64,000 bases of DNA from Flavobacteriaceae bacterium (GCA_018402135.1 JAGYJF010000002.1:62001-126000), one strand, 5' to 3'. Numbered from the stretch's first letter, positions 45,610 through 54,879 are shown. Notes: a model not told the origin generated them from the letters alone. Translations and numbers: made by a program.

Positions 45610-45835
45610 TACAATGAGAATTTACACTTGGATCTATTTTTTTATGCTGGTAATTATTAACAGCTGAATAAAATTTATAATCAATCCATATTTAAACAAA
45701 AGTTCTTTCATTTTGAGTACTTGGGAATAAATTATTACTATTGTATTAAGGCATAGAAATTCATTAACTACCAAGAATGGAAAAATCAAAAACTTTTTAA
45801 ATGGGTGGTTAAGAAAGTATCCAAGGAATGATTAC

Positions 45836-46113
45836 TACCATGAGGAACAATAAAAAGTTACTCAGTTTAAAAAGAAAGTTTAAAAAGATAGATCGTTTCT
45901 ATACTTAAAACGAGAATATTTTAAAGCAGCCGGTGGCCGATTGGCATATAAAGAGGCTTCAAAAGAAGATCTTTTAAAAAACATAAAAAAATTTTTTTAA
46001 AAAGAATTACTAGAGTTACTTATCGTGAAATATACATTTAGAAAAGATGAATTAATACGCATTAAAAATAAATTGGAATATGAATTTAAATTACAGAATT
46101 ATAGTGATTTATA
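45836..46113 (+). pseudogene. Degenerate small coding remnant
   Basis: In the 565-bp gap 45610-46174 three short stretches in different frames look coding: MRNNKKLLSLKRKFKKIDRFYT (ATG at 45840), YLKREYFKAAGGRLAYKEASKEDLLKNIKKFF, and KYTFRKDELIRIKNKLEYEFKLQNYSDL. Together they suggest a former lysine-rich protein of about 85 residues broken by frameshifts and a stop. The family is not identified. The rest of the gap (45610-45835) shows nothing recognisable. Confidence 0.35.
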
Positions 46114-46174
46114 GTTTTTTATTCTTTAAGCCATGCCTTTTTCAGTACCTTTATACAAATGTAAAATGTAAATT

Positions 46175-46888
46175 ATGTCATTGAAAAATAAAGTAGCCTA
46201 TATTACGGGTAGTACCAAGGGAATTGGTTTTGGAATCGCTAAACGCTTGCTGGAATCTGGAATGCGCGTAGTTATTACGGGCCGAACGAAGGAAGGCGTT
46301 GATGCTGCAATCAAAGAATTGAATGATTCTGGCGAACGCGTTTTGGGGGTTGTTTCGGATGTGCGTAATCCAAATGATGAAGTTAAAGCTATTAAACAAT
46401 GTCTTGATAAATTTGGACAAGTAGATGTTATTATTGCCAATGCAGGATTGGGCATTTTTAAACCTATAGAAGAATTAAGCATAGAAGATTGGAACGCCAT
46501 GATTGAGACCAATTTAAATGGCGTTTTTTATACTCTAAAAGCTGGTATTTCAGCACTAAAGCAAAGTAAAGGTTACTACATTAGTATCGCTAGTTTGGCT
46601 GGCACTAACTTTTTTGCTTCTGGTTCAGGATACAATGCTTCAAAGTTTGGGGTGGTTGGCTTTACCCAAGCAGCAATGCTCGATTTAAGAAATTATGATG
46701 TAAAGGTAACTACCATCATGCCAGGTTCGGTTACATCACATTTTAACAACCATACACCAAATCCTGATGATGACTGGAAAATCCAGCCAGAAGATCTTGG
46801 ACAACTGATTGTAGATTTATTGAAAATGCCAGCTAATGCTTTACCTAGTAAGGTTGAGATTAGACCAACCAAGCCTGGTAAAAAGTAA
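46175..46888 (+). CDS. SDR-family oxidoreductase
   Basis: Classical short-chain dehydrogenase of 237 residues: cofactor loop GSTKGIGFGIAKRLL at about 11-25, a VITGRT second strand favouring NADP(H), NAG motif IANAGLG, catalytic serine in YISIASLAG and YNASKFG (tyrosine and lysine). The substrate cannot be deduced; similar proteins are listed as 3-ketoacyl-ACP reductase-like. Probably monocistronic, with a TACCTTTA -7-like box about 25 bp upstream, and followed by rnpB. Confidence 0.92.
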   Translation: MSLKNKVAYITGSTKGIGFGIAKRLLESGMRVVITGRTKEGVDAAIKELNDSGERVLGVVSDVRNPNDEVKAIKQCLDKFGQVDVIIANAGLGIFKPIEELSIEDWNAMIETNLNGVFYTLKAGISALKQSKGYYISIASLAGTNFFASGSGYNASKFGVVGFTQAAMLDLRNYDVKVTTIMPGSVTSHFNNHTPNPDDDWKIQPEDLGQLIVDLLKMPANALPSKVEIRPTKPGKK

Positions 46889-46944
46889 AATAATTTAACG
46901 ACTGCTATTCCAAAATTTCCATGAATACTAAGTGTAATATTTCC

Positions 46945-46952
46945 TAACTTTG
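46945..46952 (+). promoter_or_regulatory. -7 promoter element of rnpB
   Basis: TAACTTTG matches TANNTTTG exactly. The expected start, a few bases downstream, coincides with the first base of helix P1 of RNase P RNA (46957). No convincing -33 element was found. Confidence 0.6.
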
Positions 46953-46956
46953 CTAC

Positions 46957-47284
46957 GAGTAAATCGCCTTATCGCTGAATGCCCAATTTAGTTTGGGATT
47001 TGGAGGAAAGTCCGAACACCGCAGTGCAGCATAGTGGCTAACGGCCACCAGTCGCGAGACTAGGAACAGTGCAACAGAAAGGATGTACAGGTAATGCTGT
47101 AGTGAAATCAGGTAAACTCTATGCGGTGCAATGCCATGTATGCCAGCTATTTAGCGCAAGTTATAAAAGAGTTGCACGCTCAAGTTGGTGGGTAGGCAGC
47201 TAAAGTTTATTGGTAACAGTAAATGCAGATAAATGATAAGGGTTCGCCATTGGCGAATACAGAATTCGGCTTATAGATTAACTC
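46957..47284 (+). ncRNA. rnpB: RNase P RNA (bacterial class A)
   Basis: Catalytic RNA of ribonuclease P, which trims tRNA 5' leaders. The conserved CR-I core GGAGGAAAGTCCGAACACC lies at about 47002-47020 and the 3' core ACAGAATTCGGCTTATAGA near the end. The P1 helix pairs GAGTAAATC (46957-46965) with GATTAACTC (47276-47284), one mismatch, which sets the ends at about 328 nt. AGCAACAGAAAG-like and GGTAAACTC segments are also typical. A TANNTTTG promoter precedes it and a hairpin terminator follows. Confidence 0.95.
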
Positions 47285-47292
47285 AATTAAAC

Positions 47293-47330
47293 AAGCTCAT
47301 TTTAATTATTAAAATGGGCTTTGTTTTTTT
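47293..47330 (+). terminator. Rho-independent terminator after rnpB
   Basis: Thirteen-pair stem AAGCTCATTTTAA / TTAAAATGGGCTT with a three-base loop and a GTTTTTTT tail. Confidence 0.85.
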
Positions 47331-47883
47331 AGTTAACTCCAGTTTCTGGAAATTCAAAAAAACTAAAAACACTACCACCATAATTTTTTGAGTAACTGTA
47401 ATTATCTACTTCTAATAAACTAGTATGTTTTGAGTGTTCTATAATCAAAACACCACCCAAACTCAGCAGGTTGTTTTTAAATACCGAAGTAACAATTTCA
47501 GTGAACTGTTCTAACGAAAATTCGTAAGGTGGATCTGCAAAAATAACAGTGTATGCATGCTTGTGGGTCTTAAGCAATTTAAATACATCGGCTTTTATGG
47601 TTTTAATTGGCATTTCAAAACTTGCTGCAGTTTCATTGATGAATTTCACGCATCCGTATTCGGTATCAACAGCAGTTATATCAGTGCAACCACGGGAGGC
47701 AAATTCATAGCTGATGTTGCCAGTTCCTGCAAATAAATCTAACACTGTAATATCATCTAAATAATATAAATTATTGAGGATGTTGAACAAGGCTTCTTTT
47801 GCAATATCGGTGGTTGGTCTTACTGGCAACTGCTTTGGAGCTGTAATTCTTCGGCCTTTAAATTCTCCTGAAATAATGCGCAT
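47329..47883 (-). CDS. rsmD: 16S rRNA (guanine(966)-N2)-methyltransferase
   Basis: SAM-dependent methyltransferase of 184 residues: MRIISGEFKGRRITAPKQLPVRPTTDIAKEALFNIL start, SAM loop VLDLFAGTGNISYEFASRG and catalytic IFADPPYEF. It lies 0-2 bp after the DUF3822 gene in a three-gene minus-strand run. Confidence 0.95.
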   Translation of the reverse strand: MRIISGEFKGRRITAPKQLPVRPTTDIAKEALFNILNNLYYLDDITVLDLFAGTGNISYEFASRGCTDITAVDTEYGCVKFINETAASFEMPIKTIKADVFKLLKTHKHAYTVIFADPPYEFSLEQFTEIVTSVFKNNLLSLGGVLIIEHSKHTSLLEVDNYSYSKNYGGSVFSFFEFPETGVN

Positions 47884-48690
47884 TTAAAAGCTATTTAAAA
47901 TTATAAAATGTTGGTAGGGTTGTTTTAATAGAATCGCTTTAGACATCTTATAAAGATAGTCGGTTTTTTGAAAGTTTATGTGACGGATATATTTGTAAGC
48001 TATACTATATAATGCATCATCTTTTTCAATATCGCCAGTGAGATTTACCACAATTTCCTCAGGATTGAGTTGCAACTGCTCCAAACTGAACAAAACGTAA
48101 TAAATAAAATCTTCGGCTGTTTGATATTCAAAGTAATTGTAAAATTTAAGCGTGCCCTGGTTTAAAACTACCATTTCAATATGTACAGAATTTACATTTA
48201 TAAAAACCTGCTGGGTTTTTGATTTTCCAAAACGCTGTAAAAGTGTATCAATTAAAACTGTTGACGCATGCTTGAAGGTGAATTCACCAAAGGTTTCAAA
48301 TATATAATTGTTGATGTTCATATACGGAACATAAACAACTACACTGTCATTTACAGCTATTTCATCATGTTCAATAAAATCAGTTTGCAGAATTTTACTA
48401 TTGAATTTTAGATAATCTGCCTTGTGTAATTCGTTGAATAAAGATTGCGGAACGATGGTCGCCAATTCATTTTGGTAAATTAAATTAACCGAATTAAACG
48501 CCTCCGAAAATACCGTATTGCTACATAAGGTTTTTTTTATTTCTTCTAAAATGCTGCTGGGCGTAAGTTTTTTGTCGAATTTTAAATGATCCAGATAAGT
48601 GATACAATTCTCAGAACGATTTAAAATACAAAAAGAAAATCCATTCAAATTTACTTGAATGGACAGTTCTTTAATATGATTTGTATTCAA
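47884..48690 (-). CDS. DUF3822 family protein
   Basis: 268 residues beginning NTNHIKELSIQVNLNGFSFCILN, the Bacteroidota DUF3822 start, with an actin-like alternation of strands (VFINVNSVHIEMVVLNQGTLKFYNYFEY) reminiscent of an ASKHA fold. The stop is next to the rsmD start, and this pairing of DUF3822 with rsmD is common in the phylum (from memory). Function unknown. Confidence 0.85.
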   Translation of the reverse strand: MNTNHIKELSIQVNLNGFSFCILNRSENCITYLDHLKFDKKLTPSSILEEIKKTLCSNTVFSEAFNSVNLIYQNELATIVPQSLFNELHKADYLKFNSKILQTDFIEHDEIAVNDSVVVYVPYMNINNYIFETFGEFTFKHASTVLIDTLLQRFGKSKTQQVFINVNSVHIEMVVLNQGTLKFYNYFEYQTAEDFIYYVLFSLEQLQLNPEEIVVNLTGDIEKDDALYSIAYKYIRHINFQKTDYLYKMSKAILLKQPYQHFIILNSF

Positions 48691-48691
48691 A

Positions 48692-49420
48692 TTACTGTTC
48701 TTTTGAGAAGTTTTTAGGCCAGTTACCAGTGGTATTTACCTCGTCCATAGAACCTACTTTTATGGTTGGTCCGTTAACACCATCTACTGATACTACTTGT
48801 TCTTCTTTTTTGATCAAATATTTATCTTGGTCGAACAATACAACCTCTTTTCTAACAGAAGCTTCAAAAACAGGGATAGAATCCAACATGCCAGCTTTCA
48901 ATTCAAACTTCGCACCTTCTGCACCTACTGGAACATTCATCATTGTTTTGTAACGCGTACTGGATTTAAATAATGAATCTTTTACAGGAACAAAATCTAA
49001 GGTGTCAATTAATACAATTGTTTTGAAACTTTCTACACCACCAAAAAGTTTAGTTCTTTCAACATCTAAAACTGTTGAATCTCTGCGCTGCGTAATGGTG
49101 TATTGGGCTGTATCAATAAACTTTACCAAGTCGTCAAAATTATCTGTGAATTTACCAGTAACTACTTTATGAGCAACTTGTGCATTTCTAATATCAATCA
49201 AATTTTTGATTACCTGATTGTAACGTTTTTCCTTAAGTTGATTAAATTGAATTTCACCATAAACAGACATAAATGTTTTATATCCTAAAAAGATAATTAA
49301 TAGCCAAAGTGCTATGGTAATAAAGGGTTTTGCTTTTTTTGGTACATACTTATCTATAACCCATACAATACCTATGGTTAACAAGATTACAGCAACAATG
49401 GCAATAACAATATTTAACAT
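48692..49420 (-). CDS. Conserved membrane-anchored hypothetical protein
   Basis: 242 residues with two N-terminal hydrophobic segments (MLNIVIAIVAVILLTIGIVWVID and PFITIALWLLIIFLGYKTFM) and a soluble C-terminal part. IRNAQVAHKVVTGKFTDNFDDLVKFIDTAQY resembles pseudopilin-like segments in which a short sequence is checked against a target. It starts the rsmD run, 1 bp before the DUF3822 gene. No function assigned. Confidence 0.85.
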   Translation of the reverse strand: MLNIVIAIVAVILLTIGIVWVIDKYVPKKAKPFITIALWLLIIFLGYKTFMSVYGEIQFNQLKEKRYNQVIKNLIDIRNAQVAHKVVTGKFTDNFDDLVKFIDTAQYTITQRRDSTVLDVERTKLFGGVESFKTIVLIDTLDFVPVKDSLFKSSTRYKTMMNVPVGAEGAKFELKAGMLDSIPVFEASVRKEVVLFDQDKYLIKKEEQVVSVDGVNGPTIKVGSMDEVNTTGNWPKNFSKEQ

Positions 49421-49580
49421 GTTTAAATTTTTTGATTAATTTTAGGATAATGACAAATCTACAATTTTTTTTCAATCATAAAAATCATTGAAATAAAAAA
49501 CCATTAAAAAATAAACATAGCTAAATAATCACCATCCTAATTAACTATTAAATAGTATCTTGCCACGCACACATTTTTTT

Positions 49581-51014
49581 ATGATTACCAAACCCTCAGA
49601 TTTTTATACCGAATTAAAAAACGCCTTTCCTTTTAAGCCTACTTTAAAGCAAGACAAGGTTTTAATTGGGTTTTCGGAATTTGTTTTTGAAAATAATAAC
49701 AACACCATTTTTCTTTTGAAAGGTTTCGCAGGAACGGGAAAAACAAGCATTATTGCCACAGTTGTTGCTAATTTATGGAAGGTTAAAAAAAGTGCAGTGT
49801 TATTGGCTCCAACAGGTAGAGCTGCTAAAGTAATTTCAAATTATTCAAAAACAGAAGCTTTTACCATTCATAAACGGATTTATTTTCCAAAGAAAGAAAA
49901 AAGTGGTGGCGTAAAATTCGTGATGCAGCCCAACAAACACCGCAATACTATTTTTATTGTAGATGAAGCGTCGATGATACCCGATTCGCCAGCTGAGTCT
50001 AAATTGTTTGAAAACGGATCTCTGTTAGACGATTTAATCCAATATGTATACTCCGGTCACCAATGCAAGTTGGTGTTTATTGGGGATACGGCGCAGTTGC
50101 CGCCAGTTCATTCTACTTTAAGTCCGGCTTTAGATGCCGATAAACTATCACTTAATTTCAATAAAAGGGTAGAGGAAATTGAATTGGATGAAGTAATGCG
50201 ACAACAATTAGATTCAGGTATTTTAGAAAATGCAACCTTGCTACGCGAAACTCTAGAGTTTGAAAATTTTGAGAGTTTTAAATTCGATTTAAAAAGCTTT
50301 AAGGATATCGTTAGATTGATGGATGGCTACGAAATTATGGATGCCATAAATGATGCTTACAGTCAAAACGGTTACGAAGAAACTGCAATTATCGTGCGAA
50401 GTAATAAACGTGCTAATTTATACAATCAGCAAATTAGAAGTCGTATTTTATTGAATGAAAACGAACTAAGTACAGGTGATTATTTAATGGTGGTGAAAAA
50501 TAACTATTTTTGGGTGAAACCAACTTCCGAAGCTGGATTTATCGCGAATGGTGATATAGTGGAAGTGCTTGAAATTTTCACTTTCATAGATTTATACGGT
50601 TTCAAATTTGCAGAAGTAAAAGTGCGCATGGTCGATTATCCTAAAATGCAACCGTTTGAAACAGTGTTGTTATTAGATACCATTGCTTCTGAATCACCTT
50701 CATTAACTTACGAAGAAGGTAACCAACTCTACAACGAAGTCTCTAAAGATTACGCCCATGAAACTTCCAATTATAAAAAATTCATGGGTGTTAAAAACAA
50801 TAAATATTTTAATGCACTACAAGTAAAATTTTCCTATGCCATAACCTGTCACAAGTCTCAAGGCGGACAATGGAATACAGTTTTTGTAGAACAGCCCTAT
50901 TTGCCAAATGGGATCGATAAGGAATATGTGCGTTGGCTTTATACCGCTTGCACAAGGGCAAAAGAGCAATTATATCTTATTGGATTTAAAGACGATTTTT
51001 TTGTAAATTCATAA
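49581..51014 (+). CDS. ATP-dependent helicase, RecD/Pif1-like (UvrD_C_2)
   Basis: 477-residue superfamily 1B helicase. The ORF track opens at a TTG (49560), but the ATG at 49581 (MITKPSDFYTELKNAFPF) is preferred. Motif I is LLKGFAGTGKTSII, motif Ia VLLAPTGRAAKVI, motif II FIVDEASMIPD, motif III LVFIGDTAQLPPV, and YAITCHKSQGGQWNTVFVE with WLYTACTRAKEQLYLIG are motifs V/VI. There is no nuclease domain. It probably acts alone in DNA repair or replication restart; such single helicases are widespread in Bacteroidota. Confidence 0.92.
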   Translation: MITKPSDFYTELKNAFPFKPTLKQDKVLIGFSEFVFENNNNTIFLLKGFAGTGKTSIIATVVANLWKVKKSAVLLAPTGRAAKVISNYSKTEAFTIHKRIYFPKKEKSGGVKFVMQPNKHRNTIFIVDEASMIPDSPAESKLFENGSLLDDLIQYVYSGHQCKLVFIGDTAQLPPVHSTLSPALDADKLSLNFNKRVEEIELDEVMRQQLDSGILENATLLRETLEFENFESFKFDLKSFKDIVRLMDGYEIMDAINDAYSQNGYEETAIIVRSNKRANLYNQQIRSRILLNENELSTGDYLMVVKNNYFWVKPTSEAGFIANGDIVEVLEIFTFIDLYGFKFAEVKVRMVDYPKMQPFETVLLLDTIASESPSLTYEEGNQLYNEVSKDYAHETSNYKKFMGVKNNKYFNALQVKFSYAITCHKSQGGQWNTVFVEQPYLPNGIDKEYVRWLYTACTRAKEQLYLIGFKDDFFVNS

Positions 51015-51020
51015 AATATT

Positions 51021-51590
51021 ATGAGTACAGAAACCATTATTAGTATTTGTTTAGGAATCGGACTTTCAGCTTCAGTGGGCTTCAGAATATTTCTGCCTTT
51101 GTTTGCTTTAAGTCTAGCGAATTACCTCAATGTTTGGGAACTTAATGAGTCATGGCAATGGATAGGCAGTACCTCGGCGTTAATTTTATTTGGAGTCGCA
51201 ACCATAGTAGAAATTATTGCTTATTACATCCCAGTAGTCGATAATGCCCTAGATAGCATAGCAATTCCTTTAGCAACTATTGCAGGGACTTTGGTCATGG
51301 TTTCAACTATTTCCGATTTGAGTCCTGTAGTTACTTGGGCGCTGGCAATTATTGCTGGTGGCGGCACGGCATCGTCCATTAAAGGAACTTCCAGCGTGTC
51401 TCGTTTAACTTCAACCGTTTCAACAGCTGGATTTGGTAATAATATTATAGCGAGTATCGAAAATATAATTGCCTTAATTATGTCGGTTATCGCTATTGTT
51501 TTTCCTGTATTTGCGGTAATTTTAGTATTTCTTATTTTATATATTATTTTTAAGCTTTATAAAAAGATTAGAAAGAGGTCTAAAAATTAG
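51021..51590 (+). CDS. DUF4126 family membrane protein
   Basis: 189-residue protein with about four to five transmembrane helices: ETIISICLGIGLSASVGFRIFLPLFALSLANYLNV is the DUF4126 start, then EIIAYYIPVVDNALDSIAIPLATIAGTLV and GGGTASSIKGTSSVSRLTSTV. It follows the helicase by 6 bp. Function unknown. Confidence 0.88.
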   Translation: MSTETIISICLGIGLSASVGFRIFLPLFALSLANYLNVWELNESWQWIGSTSALILFGVATIVEIIAYYIPVVDNALDSIAIPLATIAGTLVMVSTISDLSPVVTWALAIIAGGGTASSIKGTSSVSRLTSTVSTAGFGNNIIASIENIIALIMSVIAIVFPVFAVILVFLILYIIFKLYKKIRKRSKN

Positions 51591-51628
51591 CGCTATTATT
51601 TTATTTTTGGTGTGAATAAAAAGTCTTT

Positions 51629-52357
51629 ATGAAAGTTATTTCAATGATTCCTGCGCGATACAGCGCTTCTAGATTTCCAGCAAAACTCATGCAAGACTTA
51701 GGCGGTAAAACGGTAATTTTAAGAACCTATGAAGCTACCGTCAATACAGGATTATTTGATGATGTTTATGTAGTTACCGATAGCGATATTATTTTTTCTG
51801 AAATTACTTCAAACGGCGGAAAAGCCATTATGAGCAAGAAGGAACACCAATCGGGAAGTGACCGCATTGCCGAAGCAGTAGCCGACTTAGATGTTGACAT
51901 AGTGATAAATGTGCAGGGCGACGAACCATTTACCGAACGTGAAAGTCTTGAAAAAGTGCTAAATGTTTTCAAAACAGATGATACTAAAGAAATAGATTTA
52001 GCGTCCTTAATGGTCGAAATACACGATTGGGAAGAGATTAGCAACCCAAACACCGTAAAAGTTATTGTAGACCAACAAAACTTTGCCCTATACTTTTCGC
52101 GGAGCCCAATTCCGTTTCCGCGAGATAAAGAAGTAGGAACGCGCTATTTTAAACACAAAGGTATTTACGCATTTAGAAAACAAGCACTTTTAGATTTTTA
52201 TAAATTACCCATGCAGTTTTTAGAGGCCACCGAAAAAATTGAATGCATACGATATTTAGAATACGGCAAACGCATAAAAATGGTAGAAACCTCAGTAGAA
52301 GGTGTAGAAATTGATACGCCGGAAGACTTAGAACGCGCCAAAAAACTTTGGAAATAA
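51629..52357 (+). CDS. kdsB: 3-deoxy-manno-octulosonate cytidylyltransferase
   Basis: Activates Kdo (or its 8-amino form) as the CMP-sugar for lipid A core assembly. The 242 residues hold [50 protein letters not shown] and [12 protein letters not shown]. Its neighbours, a HAD hydrolase 6 bp downstream and a KdnB-type dehydrogenase, suggest that it may prefer 8-amino-Kdo, as reported for the Shewanella enzyme. Confidence 0.95.
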   Translation: MKVISMIPARYSASRFPAKLMQDLGGKTVILRTYEATVNTGLFDDVYVVTDSDIIFSEITSNGGKAIMSKKEHQSGSDRIAEAVADLDVDIVINVQGDEPFTERESLEKVLNVFKTDDTKEIDLASLMVEIHDWEEISNPNTVKVIVDQQNFALYFSRSPIPFPRDKEVGTRYFKHKGIYAFRKQALLDFYKLPMQFLEATEKIECIRYLEYGKRIKMVETSVEGVEIDTPEDLERAKKLWK

Positions 52358-52363
52358 TAGCCA

Positions 52364-53068
52364 TTGAAGCCATCATACAAACATATTAAAGTAATAGGCT
52401 TTGATGCCGACGATACACTGTGGGTAAACGAAACCTATTTTAGGGAAGCAGAACAAAAGTTCGCCGCTATGCTGTCAAAATTTGAAACACCTAATAAAAT
52501 AGACCAGGAGTTGTTTCAACTTGAAATGAAGAATTTACCGTTATATGGCTATGGTATTAAAGGATTTGTATTAAGCATGGTTGAAATGGCTTTAAAACTT
52601 TCAAATTATACAGTGCAAAATGAGGTGATAGAAAAAATCATCAACATTGGAAAGGATATGCTGGATAAACCAGTAGAATTATTAGATGGTGTACAGGAAG
52701 TCTTGGAAAATTTAGAACATAAGTATAGACTAATTTTAGTTACTAAAGGCGATTTACTAGATCAAGAGCGCAAGCTCGAGAAATCAAAATTAACGCATTA
52801 TTTCCATCATATTGAAGTACTAAGTGATAAGCAAACATCCAATTATTCAGCTTTATTAAATCATTTAGACATCAAACCATCCGAATTTTTAATGATTGGA
52901 AACTCATTAAAATCTGATGTTTTACCAATTGTAGAATTAAAAGCCAACGCTATTCACGTGCCATTTCATACTACATGGCTTCATGAACAGGTTACCGAAA
53001 ACGAAACCAATGGAAAATCATATCTAACGTTAAATTCGCTGCGAGACATTATTCCGTTGTTAAATTAA
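52364..53068 (+). CDS. HAD-family hydrolase, TTG start
   Basis: 234-residue HAD phosphatase: motif I VIGFDADDTLW near the N-terminus, motif II LILVTKGD, motif III lysine region LSDKQTSN, motif IV FLMIGNSLKSDVLPI. No ATG exists between the upstream in-frame stop (TAG at 52358) and motif I; the TTG at 52364 is the only sensible start. A helical cap (about 30-110) makes it a subfamily I enzyme. The substrate is unknown; its place between kdsB and kdnB suggests a sugar phosphate. Confidence 0.9.
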   Translation: MKPSYKHIKVIGFDADDTLWVNETYFREAEQKFAAMLSKFETPNKIDQELFQLEMKNLPLYGYGIKGFVLSMVEMALKLSNYTVQNEVIEKIINIGKDMLDKPVELLDGVQEVLENLEHKYRLILVTKGDLLDQERKLEKSKLTHYFHHIEVLSDKQTSNYSALLNHLDIKPSEFLMIGNSLKSDVLPIVELKANAIHVPFHTTWLHEQVTENETNGKSYLTLNSLRDIIPLLN

Positions 53069-53103
53069 AAATAAAAACCACAGCAAAATTCAACCACAGT
53101 TGT

Positions 53104-53111
53104 TAATTTTG
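53104..53111 (+). promoter_or_regulatory. Possible -7 element upstream of kdnB
   Basis: TAATTTTG fits TANNTTTG and lies 16 bp before the ATG. No suitable -33 box was found at the usual distance. Confidence 0.35.
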
Positions 53112-53127
53112 TTACAGACTAAATTAT

Positions 53128-54210
53128 ATGAGTTTTAAGAATTATCCTATGGTATCTCGGGTTGTCTTCGGAAGAGGAAGTTTCAATCAGTTATCAGAAA
53201 TTATCGAACCAAAACGCCTCAATGCCAAAGCCCCTTTTGTTTTTTTGGTGGATGATGTTTTTAAAGGAAATTCATGGCTGATCTCAAAAATTCCATTAGC
53301 TTATAAAGATGAATTAATCTACGTTTCTACCGCCGAAGAACCAAAAACCTCTCAGGTAGACGCTCTAGTCGAACAAATTATTTTAAATCATAACGAACGA
53401 CCTTCAGGCATTATTGGCATTGGTGGTGGCTCTATTTTAGACTTGTCAAAAGCAGTTTCAATTTTACTTACCAATGAAGGCGAGGCTAAGGATTATCAAG
53501 GTTGGGACTTGGTGAGAAACCCCGCTATTTATCATGTTGGTATTCCCACGATTTCGGGAACTGGCGCTGAAGTTTCAAGAACTACGGTGTTGACTGGTCC
53601 AGAAAGAAAATTAGGAATCAATTCAGATTATACACCCTTTGACCAAGTGATTTTAGATCCTGAATTAACTAAAGATGTGCCAAAAGATCAATGGTTTTAC
53701 ACTGGTATGGATTGTTATATTCATTGTGTGGAATCGTTAAATGGCACCTATTTAAATTCCTTTAGCGAGACTTACGGTGAAAAGGCCATGGAACTTTGCA
53801 AATCCATTTTTCTTGAAAACAATTTAACTGATAAGGAAAAAGAAGATAAGTTAATGATGGCATCATGGCATGGTGGTATGAGTATAGCCTATTCGCAAGT
53901 TGGTGTTGCCCACGCTATGAGTTACGGACTGTCTTTTTTACTTGGGACCAAACACGGCATTGGTAACTGCATTGTTTTTGATCATTTGGAAGAATTTTAT
54001 CCAGAGGATGTGGCGCTATTCAAAAAAATGCGGAAACTAAACAATATAGAATTACCTCAAGGAATTTGTGCCAACCTTAGCGATGAAGATTTTGATATCA
54101 TGATTAATGTTGCTTTGAGTTTAGAACCCCTTTGGGAAAATGCTGTTGGTAAAAAATGGAAACAAACCATTACCCACGAAAAACTGAAATCGCTCTATAA
54201 ACTCATGTAG
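53128..54210 (+). CDS. kdnB: 3-deoxy-manno-octulosonate 8-oxidase (KdnB-type)
   Basis: Iron-containing alcohol dehydrogenase of 360 residues. In Shewanella KdnB oxidises carbon 8 of Kdo so that KdnA can transaminate it to 8-amino-Kdo. The sequence recalls KdnB throughout: VVFGRGSFNQLSEI, VFLVDDVFKG, GIGGGSILDLSKAVSILLTN, YQGWDLV, IPTISGTGAEVSRTTVLTGPERKLGINSDYTPFDQVI, DQWFYTGMDCYIHCVESLNGTYLN, AMSYGLSFLLGTKHGIGNC. Histidines of the iron site are present. kdsB lies two genes upstream. The partner aminotransferase kdnA is not in this window. Confidence 0.88.
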   Translation: MSFKNYPMVSRVVFGRGSFNQLSEIIEPKRLNAKAPFVFLVDDVFKGNSWLISKIPLAYKDELIYVSTAEEPKTSQVDALVEQIILNHNERPSGIIGIGGGSILDLSKAVSILLTNEGEAKDYQGWDLVRNPAIYHVGIPTISGTGAEVSRTTVLTGPERKLGINSDYTPFDQVILDPELTKDVPKDQWFYTGMDCYIHCVESLNGTYLNSFSETYGEKAMELCKSIFLENNLTDKEKEDKLMMASWHGGMSIAYSQVGVAHAMSYGLSFLLGTKHGIGNCIVFDHLEEFYPEDVALFKKMRKLNNIELPQGICANLSDEDFDIMINVALSLEPLWENAVGKKWKQTITHEKLKSLYKLM

Positions 54211-54211
54211 A

Positions 54212-54760
54212 ATGGGATCGCTCTCAAAATTTATCTATTTTAAATTACTCGGTTGGAAAATCACTGGAAACATTGATTTTTCAAAAAATTCCATTAAAAA
54301 AGCAGTAATTATCGCAGCGCCTCACACGAGCTGGCACGATTTCTACATTGGTTTGCTATTGAGAAAAATATGCGGTGTTAAAACCAATTTCATTGGTAAA
54401 GCTGAATTGTTTAAATGGCCATTTGGTTATTATTTTAGGTCCATTGGAGGTGTGCCAGTTAATCGCAAAGAACGGCTTGATATGGTAGATTCTATCGCAA
54501 GTATTTTTGCCGAACGTGATGAATTTAGATTAACATTAGCTCCTGAAGGTACCAGAAAAAAAGTAGATAAATGGCGTACAGGATTCTATTACATCGCAAA
54601 AAAGGCAGCGGTTCCTATTATCATGTTTACATTAGATTTCGAAAACAAACAAAATAAAGTATCCGAACCATTTTATCCAACCGACAATATTGAAGCAGAT
54701 TTTAAATTCATTCATTCTTTTTATCAAGGTGTTAAAGGTAAAATACCTGAGTATTCTTAG
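54212..54760 (+). CDS. 1-acyl-sn-glycerol-3-phosphate acyltransferase-like protein
   Basis: 182-residue PlsC-family acyltransferase with the HX4D catalytic motif (APHTSWHDFYIG), the GKAELFKWPFGYYFRSIGGVPVNR block and LAPEGTRKKVDKWRTGFYYIAKKAAVPII (the EGTR motif). It starts 1 bp after kdnB, so it may act in the same outer-membrane lipid pathway. Acceptor specificity is not readable. Confidence 0.9.
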   Translation: MGSLSKFIYFKLLGWKITGNIDFSKNSIKKAVIIAAPHTSWHDFYIGLLLRKICGVKTNFIGKAELFKWPFGYYFRSIGGVPVNRKERLDMVDSIASIFAERDEFRLTLAPEGTRKKVDKWRTGFYYIAKKAAVPIIMFTLDFENKQNKVSEPFYPTDNIEADFKFIHSFYQGVKGKIPEYS

Positions 54761-54851
54761 GGTTTGGCGTAACTTTTGTACTTTTAATGCATGTTGATGA
54801 AACATAAAGTAAACCTTAATCAAGTCCCTAAAAAGAAACATTAGCGCATAA

Positions 54852-54879
54852 AAAAAAGCCACTTAATTGTGGCTTTTTT
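54852..54879. terminator. Bidirectional terminator between the acyltransferase and the metalloprotease
   Basis: Stem AAAAAAGCCAC / GTGGCTTTTTT with loop TTAATT, placed between two convergent genes, with U tracts in both directions. Confidence 0.85.
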
